NCBI GenBank assembly: GCA_963725215.1
Contig: CAVRXQ010000002.1
Span: forward strand, 372,001-436,000
Source of the DNA: CAVRXQ01 sp963725215
GTDB taxonomy: Bacteria > Actinomycetota > Acidimicrobiia > Acidimicrobiales > Bog-793
DNA length: 64,000 bases
Direction of reading: 5' to 3'
Shown: positions 1-7,677 of the stretch, one piece after another
Layout: every line of letters begins with the position of its first letter
Numbering within the stretch: the first letter of the stretch is position 1
Program-made: the position numbers and the translations under genes
Notes under the pieces: generated by a model
Databases searched by the model: none
Told to the model about the DNA's origin: nothing
Seen by the model: only the letters and a program-made list of their open reading frames with translations

Positions 1-120
1 ACCTACCAGCCAGCGGATCGTAATTGGGCTTTCCAGGGAATCGAGACGGGTATGTTCGTTGTGTTGGCCGCTGGCCTCGTCGCGTTGACTTTCGGGATTG
101 TCGTGACCCGCGACCCGTGA
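1..120 (+). CDS. C-terminal tail of a membrane protein (partial)
   Basis: The frame is open from the first base and ends at a TGA at 118-120, giving the last 39 residues of a protein that starts outside the window. Residues about 18-35 form one hydrophobic helix, followed by a short tail ending TRDP. The piece before the helix (PADRNWAFQGIETG) resembles the last segment of actinobacterial ABC-2 type permeases, but this is only an impression from a short stretch. It lies about 200 bases upstream of the sulfur cassette and is read in the same direction. Confidence 0.5.
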   Translation, partial: TYQPADRNWAFQGIETGMFVVLAAGLVALTFGIVVTRDP

Positions 121-328
121 GCGGCGGGCGCGCCGCCCGAGGTGACGCGCCATAACGACGCGCAACGGACGATGGTGAAGCGGCTGCGGCGGCGTACGCG
201 ATATCAGCCCTCTAAATGAACATGCGCAGTTTGCTCGCCCCTCACGGCGTCATCTTCGAGTGAATTCTCGTGAGAATCAGGACTTCCGGGACTGGTCAAA
301 ACGGCTCGGCCGGCCCTCGAATAGAGAC

Positions 329-1588
329 ATGACACATCGCGTGGTAGTTCTCGGCGGGGGTACCGGGGGAACACTGACCGCCAATCGGCTCCGGAAGATC
401 TATCCGCTCTCAGAGATGGAGATCACGGTCGTTGACCAAGACGACCGACACGTCTACCAACCCGGCTTGCTGTTCGTCCCGTTTGGGCTGACGCATCCAG
501 AAGACATCGTCAGGCCCCGGGCGCGTCAGTTGCACGACGGCATCGAGTTCAAAGAGTGCGCCATTGACCACGTCGACATCGAGTCTGAAAAGGTGTCGTT
601 AGCCGATGGATCCGTCCTCGGCTACGACGTCCTCGTCGTCGCGACCGGTGCTGTCCTCGCACCAGAAGAGACCGAAGGGCTTACCGGTCCGGGCTGGATG
701 GACAAGGTGTTCACCTTCTACACGCCGCAGGGTGCCGGCGCGTTGGAGGCGGCGCTCGCCACCTTCGACGGCGGTCGGCTCGTCGTGAACATGGTCGACA
801 TGCCGATCAAGTGCCCGGTGGCGCCGCTCGAATTCTGCTTCCTCGCCGATTGGTACTTCTCCGAACGGGGCATCCGCGACCGCGTCGAGCTGACCTACGT
901 GACGCCGCTTGACGGCGCATTTACCAAGCCCGTCTGCAGCTCACAGTTGGGCTGGATGCTCGAGGACAAAGGAGTCGAACTCTTGACCGAGTTCAACACG
1001 GGACAAGTCGACGGCGAAGCCGGCAAGCTCGTTTCGTACGACGGCCGCGAGGTGGGTTTCGACCTCGCCGTCGTCGTTCCCTTGCACGGCGGGGCGCCCT
1101 ACGTCGGTCGGTCGCCGGGGCTCGGAGACGAGCTCAACTTCGTGCCAACCGACGAGCACACGTTGCAGTCGAAGGCGGCGCCCAACATCTTTGTGATCGG
1201 CGACGCGGCGAACGTCCCCGCTTCGAAGGCCGGATCGGTCACGCACTTCGAGGGCGAGACCGTCGTCGCGAACATCAAGCGCCACCTCGACGGCAACGCC
1301 TTGGAACCAGGGTTCGACGGACACGCCAACTGCTTCATCGAAAGCGGCTTCCACAAGGCGCTGCTGATCGACTTCAACTACGACACCGAGCCCTTGGCCG
1401 GTCACTTTCCGACCAAAGTCGGCCTGCCGCTGTTGAAAGAGTCACGGCTCAACCACCTCGGAAAGCTCATGTTCCAGTGGTTCTACTGGCACAGCCTGCT
1501 TCCAGGCCGCGACATCCCCGGCGTCGACTCGACAATGCCGATTGCCGGAAAGACACCCGGCGCGACAGCCAACATGAGGAAGGAGTAA
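329..1588 (+). CDS. Sulfide:quinone oxidoreductase-type FAD flavoprotein
   Basis: A 419-residue pyridine-nucleotide-disulfide-fold flavoprotein, expected to oxidise sulfide to a persulfide or polysulfide and pass electrons to membrane quinone. The N-terminal dinucleotide fold (GGGTGG, residues 9-14) binds FAD, and a second FAD segment, FVIGDAAN, is near residue 288. Cysteines sit at 162 (KCPVAP), 170, 203 and 335 (NCFIESG); Cys162 and Cys335 are the likely redox pair of this family. The C-terminal part (about 375-400) is hydrophobic and aromatic-rich, as expected for monotopic membrane attachment. I chose the ATG at 329 because the fold starts right there; an in-frame GTG at 260 would add 23 unlikely residues. 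It is 3 bases upstream of the TusE-like gene. Confidence 0.85.
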   Translation: MTHRVVVLGGGTGGTLTANRLRKIYPLSEMEITVVDQDDRHVYQPGLLFVPFGLTHPEDIVRPRARQLHDGIEFKECAIDHVDIESEKVSLADGSVLGYDVLVVATGAVLAPEETEGLTGPGWMDKVFTFYTPQGAGALEAALATFDGGRLVVNMVDMPIKCPVAPLEFCFLADWYFSERGIRDRVELTYVTPLDGAFTKPVCSSQLGWMLEDKGVELLTEFNTGQVDGEAGKLVSYDGREVGFDLAVVVPLHGGAPYVGRSPGLGDELNFVPTDEHTLQSKAAPNIFVIGDAANVPASKAGSVTHFEGETVVANIKRHLDGNALEPGFDGHANCFIESGFHKALLIDFNYDTEPLAGHFPTKVGLPLLKESRLNHLGKLMFQWFYWHSLLPGRDIPGVDSTMPIAGKTPGATANMRKE

Positions 1589-1591
1589 CCG

Positions 1592-1909
1592 ATGTCGACA
1601 ACGACACTTGCTGCCACAGACGTGGAGCTGAACGATGAAGGGTTCTTCATCCATCCCGAACAGTGGACCGAGGACATGGTCCCCGAACTCGCGCGGCGTG
1701 AAGGCATCGACCCCGTCACCGACGCCCATTGGAAGATCATCCGTTTCATGCGGGCCGAATATCTCGATAAGGGCACCGGCCCGACGGTGAGGGTCCTCGG
1801 CAAGACCTCGGGTGTGTCGATCAAAGAGCTCTACCAACTGTTCCCGAAGGGGCCGGCCAAGATCGCAGCCAAGGTCGCCGGAATCCCGAAGCCACGCGGC
1901 TGCATCTGA
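1592..1909 (+). CDS. TusE/DsrC-like sulfur carrier protein
   Basis: A 105-residue member of the DsrC/TusE family, small proteins that carry persulfide sulfur on a C-terminal cysteine arm. The family signature is clear: a central helical part, then LYQLFPKGPAK and the arm ending GIPKPRGCI, with Cys104 penultimate. The second arm cysteine of true DsrC, about eleven residues upstream, is alanine here (Ala93). By family knowledge this makes it TusE-like, able to carry sulfur but not to form the intramolecular DsrC trisulfide. It sits between the SQR gene (gap 3) and the DsrE2-like gene (gap 14, with a GGAAGGAG ribosome site), so it probably accepts sulfur released by sulfide oxidation. Confidence 0.85.
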   Translation: MSTTTLAATDVELNDEGFFIHPEQWTEDMVPELARREGIDPVTDAHWKIIRFMRAEYLDKGTGPTVRVLGKTSGVSIKELYQLFPKGPAKIAAKVAGIPKPRGCI

Positions 1910-1923
1910 GGAAGGAGCAACAC

Positions 1924-2391
1924 ATGACTGAGCCCATTGAGAAGGTTTCGATCATCATCTCCAAAGGCTCTCTTGAGGGCGTGTACCCCGGACTGATCAT
2001 GGCGAACGGCGCACGGGCTGAAGGCATCGAAGTCAACTTGTTCTTCACGTTCTTCGGGCTTGACGCCATCCACAAGGCGCGCCACGAGCACATCAAGTTG
2101 GCGACCGTGGGCAATCCCGGCCTGCACTTCGCGACGATGCTCGGCGGACTTCCCGGCGTTTCAACGGCAATGACGCGCTACATGAATCACAAGATGGAAG
2201 AGCTTGACATTCCACCGATCCCCGAGTTCATCGAGATGATCTCCGACACCGGCGCCGGTCTTTACGCCTGCAAAGCATCTGTCGACCTTTTCGGTCTCGA
2301 AAAGAACGACTTCATCCCCCAGGTTCAAGACATCATCACGGTCGGCGAGTTCTACGCCATGGCGGCGGGTGGCCAAATCATCTTTACGTAG
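1924..2391 (+). CDS. DsrE/DsrF-like sulfurtransferase (DsrE2 type)
   Basis: A 155-residue protein of the DsrE/F superfamily. The N-terminal strand-loop (KVSIIISKGSLEGVYPG), the FFTFFGLDAI segment and the C-terminal VGEFYAMAAGG are typical of the DsrE2/COG2210 branch, which mobilises protein-bound persulfide. A single conserved-looking cysteine is at 116 (GLYACKAS). No transmembrane helix is obvious. It is the last gene of a three-gene unit with SQR and the TusE-like carrier and starts after a strong ribosome site at 1911-1918. Its likely job is to exchange sulfane sulfur with the TusE-like protein. Family assignment is firm; the exact partner is inference. Confidence 0.8.
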   Translation: MTEPIEKVSIIISKGSLEGVYPGLIMANGARAEGIEVNLFFTFFGLDAIHKARHEHIKLATVGNPGLHFATMLGGLPGVSTAMTRYMNHKMEELDIPPIPEFIEMISDTGAGLYACKASVDLFGLEKNDFIPQVQDIITVGEFYAMAAGGQIIFT

Positions 2392-2394
2392 GAG

Positions 2395-2441
2395 TTTGGG
2401 AAAGCGGATTCGAACCGCCGATGTCCTGACTACCAGTCATT
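2395..2441 (-). other. 3' half of a tRNA-Thr(GGT)-like gene (remnant or attachment site)
   Basis: Read on the minus strand this gives an anticodon loop CTGGTAG with U33 and anticodon GGT, a five-base variable loop, a full T-arm with TTCGAAT loop (plus-strand 2403-2419) and a seven-base 3' acceptor strand TTCCCAA. The 5' side of the anticodon stem pairs in only three positions, and no D-arm or matching 5' acceptor strand follows, so this is a half, not a working tRNA. 3' tRNA halves are the usual scar of element integration. No CCA is encoded. Confidence 0.5.
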
Positions 2442-2641
2442 AGGCGCCAGAACTAGTTCTCAGCTCCGCGATCTCCTCGTCGTCCTCGACGACCAAGATC
2501 GACGCCGCCAAGTCCTCCTCGCCGATCACGCAACCCAGTGTCACCCATACCCCGCCCGTCGAGCGCTACGCGACGCCGCTTTCATCGATTTTTCATGACC
2601 GGTTCCTGCGGCTTTGATCGGGGCCGAGCGACCATGAGAGC

Positions 2642-3244
2642 GTGAACCCGTTCGCCGATCCCGCGCGTCGCCTCCGCCGGCCGCTCGCGTTGCTCCGTGC
2701 TCCTGCACTGGCAGGGCTCGTCAGCCTGTCGCTGGTCGCGACGGCATGCGGCTCGCCCGGCACTCACCTCGCGCAGCTCGGCCCCACCACCACGACGCAG
2801 AGGGGCACCAGCCCCACCTCGACGGGCAAGTACGCCGCGTGGCTCGCCTACTCCCACTGCATGCGCTCGCACGGGGTACCCAACTACCCCGACCCGGTAC
2901 AGGTCGGCGGCAAGATACAAATCACCGGCTCCCAATCGGGGATGAACCCGAACTCACCGGTGTTCAAGTCCGCTCAACAGTCCTGCGGGCACCTGCTGCC
3001 GAGCGGTGGCCAGTCGACCCAGGCCGCACAGCAGCAGGAACTTGCCCGGATGCTCCAAGTTTCGCAATGCATGCGGGCACATGGCATCTCCGGGTTTCCC
3101 GATCCTGCGCTTTCGCCCCCGTCCAACCGCGCAGGCCACAGCGCCATCATGAGCAACGACGGCGTGTGGCTAGCGATCCCCAACTCGATCGACGTGCATT
3201 CGCCGATGTTCGAGCACGCGGCGACCGCGTGCAACCTCGGGTAG
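2642..3244 (+). CDS. Actinobacterial lipoprotein with repeated CMRxHG motif
   Basis: A 200-residue secreted lipoprotein of unknown function. Residues 1-36 hold a basic start, a hydrophobic stretch and a lipobox (VATAC, Cys36), followed by a Thr/Ser-rich linker. The mature part contains two copies of a motif: CMRSHGVPNYPDP near residue 77 and CMRAHGISGFPDP near 144, each followed later by a lone Cys (QQSCGHL, ATACNLG), so four cysteines could form two disulfides. A second family member lies at 12561-13183. The start is the GTG at 2642. No neighbour suggests a role. Confidence 0.75.
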   Translation: MNPFADPARRLRRPLALLRAPALAGLVSLSLVATACGSPGTHLAQLGPTTTTQRGTSPTSTGKYAAWLAYSHCMRSHGVPNYPDPVQVGGKIQITGSQSGMNPNSPVFKSAQQSCGHLLPSGGQSTQAAQQQELARMLQVSQCMRAHGISGFPDPALSPPSNRAGHSAIMSNDGVWLAIPNSIDVHSPMFEHAATACNLG

Positions 3245-3302
3245 TCCTAACGGGCCGTATCGCTCTGCCTGGATGACCCGTATCGCGATTGAGCGGCGCT
3301 GA

Positions 3303-3434
3303 ATGCGCGTGCTCGTAGTCGAGGACTCGATCTCGCTCGCTGACCTTGTGGCAGATGGGTTGCGATCGGAAGGGATGGCCGTCGATGTCGGATACGACGT
3401 CACCGCGGCAGCCTCGAAGATAGGAGCGAGTTAG
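3303..3434 (+). pseudogene. Truncated response regulator receiver domain
   Basis: A 43-codon frame from ATG 3303 to TAG 3432 whose first 33 residues (MRVLVVEDSISLADLV and the following GLRSEGMAVDV) are the start of an OmpR-type receiver domain, with the acidic Glu-Asp pair at positions 7-8. It ends before the phospho-acceptor aspartate (about residue 51) and the DNA-binding domain. It cannot act as a regulator. No histidine kinase is nearby. It is best read as the stump of a two-component gene cut by a deletion. Confidence 0.7.
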
Positions 3435-3516
3435 CGCCTAAGGCAAGCTTCAATATCTGCTGGTATTCGCAACTAGCACGCGTTCGTCCTCGTGCTCCCT
3501 GTGAGAGAGTGCCCCG

Positions 3517-4455
3517 ATGAACCTGCCATCCACGCGCTTTCGACACGTCGAGGTTGCCAAGTATCAAAAAGAACACGCGCAACAGATCGCAGAGCTCGAA
3601 TCGACGATATTGCCGGTTTCACCGGGAACGCTTGACTATCAATTGGCTCTGCCATCGCGGTTTGCCATGACCGAGATCGGGCTCGACAACGGTCGAGTTG
3701 TCGGCTTTCTCGATGCGCGCGCGGAGGAGTCGCGTCCCTTCTCACTGCGAATCAGCGTCACACCTGATGCCCGCCGGCAAGGACTCGGAGGGTTTTTTTT
3801 CGAGCGCGCGATGAGGTTCACGAGCGAGCGCCATCCCCGCCCGAAGGTGCGAGTGAGATTGAACGACGCGGACGTCTCGTCTCTCGAATGGGCGAAAAGG
3901 AGGGGTTTCGACGAGTTTGCACACCGGACAGGGATGACGAGAGATCTTCACGAGGACGCCGGCGAACTCGAGCAGATCGCGAGCGAAACCCGCCAACGAA
4001 TTGGCGTTGACGTCGTGAGTTGGCCGTCGAGCCCGATCGCCGGCGACTGGGAATCGCTTGCCGCGCTAGTGGCGAGTTGCCTCAGCGCGACGAAGGACTC
4101 AGCCGCCAGTGGAGGTCTTTCCGCCGGAGATGTTCGATTCCTCGCCCCGAATCCTCCCAGCGTGCTGATCGCGTCGCGTGACGGTGTCCCGGTCGGCTTG
4201 GCGAGCATCTCCTGCGAACGAGACCAGACCTGGAATACGTGGTTCACGGGCGTCGCCCCCGAGTCGCGAGGAATCGGTCTTGCTCGCGCCTTGAAGCTCA
4301 CGACGATGGCGCTCGCCCGGCGGGAAGGCGGCATTCGGATCACCGGGTTCAACGACGTCAAGAACGCGCCGATCCTTCACCTCAACGAATCACTCGGCTT
4401 CGAGCGATGCCCCGGTTTCCGACTGCTCGAGAACGCGCCGGTCTTGGAAAATTAG
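3517..4455 (+). CDS. Tandem GNAT-family N-acetyltransferase
   Basis: A 312-residue protein with two GNAT folds in a row. The first (about 10-150) has the acetyl-CoA motif RRQGLGG near residue 85; the second (about 160-305) has ESRGIGLARAL near 250 and ends with the usual NESLGFERC. Tandem GNATs of this size occur in actinobacteria and include aminoglycoside- and mycothiol-type enzymes, but no substrate can be read from the sequence. Within the first domain an eight-T run encodes Phe-Phe-Phe and the frame is intact through it. It converges on the next minus-strand gene with a four-base overlap. Confidence 0.8.
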   Translation: MNLPSTRFRHVEVAKYQKEHAQQIAELESTILPVSPGTLDYQLALPSRFAMTEIGLDNGRVVGFLDARAEESRPFSLRISVTPDARRQGLGGFFFERAMRFTSERHPRPKVRVRLNDADVSSLEWAKRRGFDEFAHRTGMTRDLHEDAGELEQIASETRQRIGVDVVSWPSSPIAGDWESLAALVASCLSATKDSAASGGLSAGDVRFLAPNPPSVLIASRDGVPVGLASISCERDQTWNTWFTGVAPESRGIGLARALKLTTMALARREGGIRITGFNDVKNAPILHLNESLGFERCPGFRLLENAPVLEN

Positions 4456-4703
4456 GCGCTCGTTTCGATGAGGAGCGGCCCCAGACCGGGCGCTCCCTTC
4501 TTGTTGGGGAGGTTGTCGAAGAGCTCCGGGCAGTCCTTCGCTGGGTCCTTGAGCTTCAAGGTGCCCGAGTACTTGCCGGTCACGACGTCGGTGTTCGTCG
4601 CGACGTGTGGCGCGAGCGCTGCCGACCTCGCAGCAAGAGCCGTGTGCTCGGCAACGATGCCGCCGGGGGCGACAACGAGCGCGACACTGAGCAGCGACGA
4701 CAT
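4452..4703 (-). CDS. Small putative secreted protein
   Basis: A predicted 83-residue product beginning at ATG 4703 after an AGGTGG-like ribosome site, with a hydrophobic N-terminus (SSLLSVALVVAPGG) that could be a short signal peptide, then TGKYSGTLKLKD and a single Cys. I do not recognise a family. The open frame extends upstream to 4757, but that part has no signal-like features. The 3' end overlaps the acetyltransferase gene by four bases, convergent. It may be a fragment of a longer secreted protein. Confidence 0.4.
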   Translation of the reverse strand: MSSLLSVALVVAPGGIVAEHTALAARSAALAPHVATNTDVVTGKYSGTLKLKDPAKDCPELFDNLPNKKGAPGLGPLLIETSA

Positions 4704-5005
4704 CGAACTACCACCTGGCCAGCTCGGGAGCGTCATTCGGCGCAGGACTTGTCGCATCTCGTCCTGCGTTCGTCGATGCCGACGCCTCGCCTCTCCTACC
4801 TCCCAGCTTCCCGGTCTGACCTGGGAACCCGGAAGGACCCGTACGTCCGGTGGGAACGGCGAGGCGATTTCGGCTACCGCATTATCGCTCAGGGTACCGA
4901 GCCTCTTTCTCCTCGACTGCCTCCTCCGAAGTTTGCGCGGGGTGAATACTGCAAACGAGATGGCCGCGCGGTGCGCCAGCCGGCGGTCGGGCCCGGGCTC
5001 GATGC

Positions 5006-5653
5006 TCAGGCGGCGATGTCGAGCGCGAGCAGGCGTTCGGCAGCGGGCACGTGCTTCGCGGCGGCACCAAAAGTCTTTGCCGCGCCGCCCAGCGCTACGC
5101 CGTAGCCGGTGGTTCCTTTGTTGTCGGCGACGCCGACGAGCTGCCCGCCGTTCAGCGATTTGGTGTAGGTCCAGCTGAACGCCGTCGAGCCGACGGACGG
5201 AAGGGAAGTGAAGATCAGCTTCACGCCCTTGGGGGACTCAGCGGCAACTCTCGCCTCCGCCTTGGCCCGGGTGGCGAGCTGAGAGGCCGGGATACCGGGC
5301 TGCTTCGAGATGACGACCTCGTCGATCGGATGCGTGACAGAGGCCGGCGCCTTGCCGAAGTAAATGCACTCAAGGGTGTTGCTTTTGACGACGGCCTCAA
5401 AGAGCGAGACCGTTGCCCCGATGATCGAGGAGACCATTGTCGCCGGGATGTGTGCACAAAAGGTCGAGACGGTGGAGCGCGGTCCCGTTGCACTGGGCTG
5501 CAGAGCCTCCGCCGTGGAAGGGAAAATGGCCAGAGACAACGCGCAGCTGCCCGCCGCGAGCAGGATGCCCGCGGATCGCCAAGCCCAGGTCCTGCACCGG
5601 TTCGAGATCGTCATGGGGATGTGCGACGCGCCGGCACTGAAGGTACTCGTCAC
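5006..5653 (-). CDS. Secreted protein of unknown function
   Basis: A 215-residue product from GTG 5653, chosen because AAGGAG lies five bases upstream (plus-strand 5659-5664); a second possible start is ATG 5614. Residues about 14-48 form a signal peptide (arginines, then GILLAAGSCALSLAIF, then STAEA). The mature part has two cysteines (TFCAHIP and LECIYF) and ends in a segment typical of actinobacterial exported proteins. The domain is not one I can name. It stands alone; the nearest genes are on either side with gaps of 300 bases or more. Confidence 0.65.
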   Translation of the reverse strand: MTSTFSAGASHIPMTISNRCRTWAWRSAGILLAAGSCALSLAIFPSTAEALQPSATGPRSTVSTFCAHIPATMVSSIIGATVSLFEAVVKSNTLECIYFGKAPASVTHPIDEVVISKQPGIPASQLATRAKAEARVAAESPKGVKLIFTSLPSVGSTAFSWTYTKSLNGGQLVGVADNKGTTGYGVALGGAAKTFGAAAKHVPAAERLLALDIAA

Positions 5654-6107
5654 CTCTGCTCCTTGGTTGATGTTGATCGGGGTGTGCCCGCAAGTGGCGC
5701 CCCGGTCCTCGAATGATGTCACTCCATGTGACCGATGTCGGAGGACCGACTGGCAACCGAGCTCCACGCCCCCTCGAAGCGGATAGTGGCTGGTCAGAGC
5801 TTCGAAAGGCCGCGTAAGACCCAGCGCTGGAGGTCCCAAATCGACCGCCACTCCACGCCGTCCGCGCGCTAGCCGGTTGGGCTCGTGAGCGAGCCGGCTG
5901 GACCGCTTCCTTTCCGTCGTTCGGGCGCGCCCGCAAACCGTTGAGCACGATGTTCTGAGTGCCCGTTCTGAGTGCCCGTGACAGGAGGTACCCGCCGTTG
6001 GGTTTGCCGGCAATGATTGACTCCGGATGCAGTTTCGGCTTCGAACCACCCGGACCCGGTTGGTACTAGCTAGCTGACCTACGCCTCCACCTCTGAAGCG
6101 GGGCTGC
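5654..6107. other. Gene-free stretch
   Basis: About 450 bases between the secreted-protein gene and the HxlR remnant. Frames crossing it have no family resemblance and are low-complexity Arg/Ser-rich. A short tandem-like duplication (GTTCTGAGTGCCCGT repeated near 5953-5980) is visible. I see no RNA gene or clear terminator; it should contain the promoter of the secreted protein. Confidence 0.5.
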
Positions 6108-6578
6108 TCATCTCTCTATTTGCATCAAGTGGTCAAGGTCACCGGGGCCCGCTACCGCTCGAACGTCGGCGGCGCTGAGGGGTTCCCCGCACACCGAGCA
6201 AGTCAGTATTGCCTGGGACACCTTGCCGCACTTTGTGTGCAACAGCTTCAGGGGTGAGCCGTCGGGCGTACTTGTCGCCCCATTGGCGCATGGCGGTCAC
6301 GACGGGCCACAGGTCGCGGCCCTTGGTGGTGAGCTGGTAGTCGTAGCGGGGCGGATGTTCGCTGTAGGCGACCTTGTCCAAGATGCCTTCGTCGACCAGT
6401 CGGGTGAGGCGCTGATTCAAGATGTTGCGGGAGAGATGCCCGGGCGCTCTTGGAAGTCGTCAAAGCGGGTCACCCCTAGGAAGGCGTCGCGGATGATGAG
6501 CATCGTCCACCACTCGCCTACCACCTCGAGGCATTGCGCCACCGAGCAGTGCATGTCAAGGAAGCTCTTACGTTCCAC
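6108..6578 (-). pseudogene. HxlR-family transcriptional regulator, frameshifted
   Basis: Read in three frames, this is a complete HxlR/winged-helix regulator: CSVAQCLEVVGEWWTMLIIRD, then NQRLTRLVDEGILDK and YQLTTKGRDLWPVV, then the C-terminal zinc-type tail KCGKVSQAILTCSVCGEPL. The first frame break is near 6430-6445 (after QERPG) and the second near 6262-6270 (after DKYA). As it stands no frame makes the whole protein. Such regulators usually repress a divergent or adjacent reductase gene, and a perfect inverted repeat covers its start. The breaks could be decay or sequence error. Confidence 0.7.
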
Positions 6579-6593
6579 AATCCCAGGATTGTG
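6576..6593. promoter_or_regulatory. Perfect inverted repeat, likely HxlR operator
   Basis: CACAATCC and GGATTGTG form an eight-base perfect inverted repeat around a CA centre. It overlaps the first codon of the HxlR gene, so it would block expression of the gene itself and could also act on the neighbouring region. The role is inferred from position and symmetry. Confidence 0.5.
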
Positions 6594-6872
6594 AGTTGCA
6601 TGATGAAACGCAACGGATTGCGTTCGATGAGTTGACGCTGGTATGCGTCCCGGACCGGGAGCACGCTTCCGGACCTCTGCGGTTGCGGGGCGCGTCGCGG
6701 TCGATTGTGCTCATGGCGAACTCCTCAACCTTGACCGTTCGATCGTGCGTTGGTCGCGGTGGCCCGCGACTATGAGTCAGGCCGAAGTACCAGCGCTCCC
6801 GAAGCTATTCAAGCCAAGCGCAGCGGTGCCCGTGTGAACTCGTTCGTGTCCACTGCGTGTCCAACTTGGCCA

Positions 6873-7355
6873 TCACTGAACCTCGGCTCCGTTCTGCTCC
6901 AACAGCACTACAGGGATCAAGCGCTCCGTGTGCCGCTGATAAACGTCGTACCGGCCGCGAGCACCACGATGGAAGATTGGGGCGAACCCTCGGTTGTTGC
7001 GATTGACGAGCGGCCAAAGTCGTTCGCGCTCCTCAGTTGAGGCAACGCGGGCGCGCGCTAACCAACGATTCCGGCCGACCTGAACACCCACCTCTGGATT
7101 GACGCGGAGGTTGAGAAACCAATCCGGCGGTCGATCACTCCCGCCTTTCGAGGCGACGACGACCATTCGATCGCCGTCTTTGAAATAGCTGAGGGCGCAC
7201 GTCCGCTGCTCGCCGCTCTTGCGCCCAATAGTCGTCAGCAGCAGCGCCGGAGCGCCGCCGACGCGCGCACCTACCCGTCCATCCGTGCGTCGGTAGAGGA
7301 ACTGATGAAGTCTCAGGAATGGAAACTGCATCACCGCCGCTGGCGTACACCTCAT
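6873..7355 (-). CDS. F420-type deazaflavin-dependent oxidoreductase (Ddn-like)
   Basis: A product of about 160 residues with the split-barrel fold of the Ddn/nitroreductase family of actinobacteria, which use F420H2 to reduce quinones or nitro compounds. The hallmark LLLTTIGRKSGEQRTCAL and the following VVASKGGSDRPPDWFLNLRVNP are plain. Starts at 7355 (ATG), 7334 (GTG) or 7331 (ATG) are possible; I chose 7355 because a purine-rich GAGAGGGAG lies upstream. The substrate is unknown. The broken HxlR regulator next door may once have controlled it. Confidence 0.8.
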   Translation of the reverse strand: MRCTPAAVMQFPFLRLHQFLYRRTDGRVGARVGGAPALLLTTIGRKSGEQRTCALSYFKDGDRMVVVASKGGSDRPPDWFLNLRVNPEVGVQVGRNRWLARARVASTEERERLWPLVNRNNRGFAPIFHRGARGRYDVYQRHTERLIPVVLLEQNGAEVQ

Positions 7356-7677
7356 CGGCAAGCACTCCCTCTCCCGGTGCCCAGTGCTGGCTCACAACAA
7401 TGACAAAGCGACAGCTTCTCGGTGGCACTGAACGCTGGAACAGGCGGCGCGCTTGCGCGCTCCCCAGGCTCGCGCTGTCGCGGAGACTAAGAGGGCGTTC
7501 GACCTACGAGACTGGAAAAGGTAGAAGGCGGCTACTAGGACCTCCGACGTGACAGCCGCTCATTCCTCCGAGAGGATTTTCCCAGTTAGAGGCCACTTTT
7601 ACGGGAAGTAGCCTTGGCGGTAACGCGAATCAATCACACCAGCTGCGTCGAAGCGAAGTACGACAGGGCGCGCAATA
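7356..7677. other. Gene-free stretch
   Basis: About 320 bases between two minus-strand genes. The frames are short and unconvincing. I see no RNA gene, repeat or U-tailed terminator. Confidence 0.45.

Noticed and set aside
121..328. Leader or riboswitch upstream of the SQR gene
   Set aside because: No stable paired structure or conserved riboswitch core could be recognised by eye.
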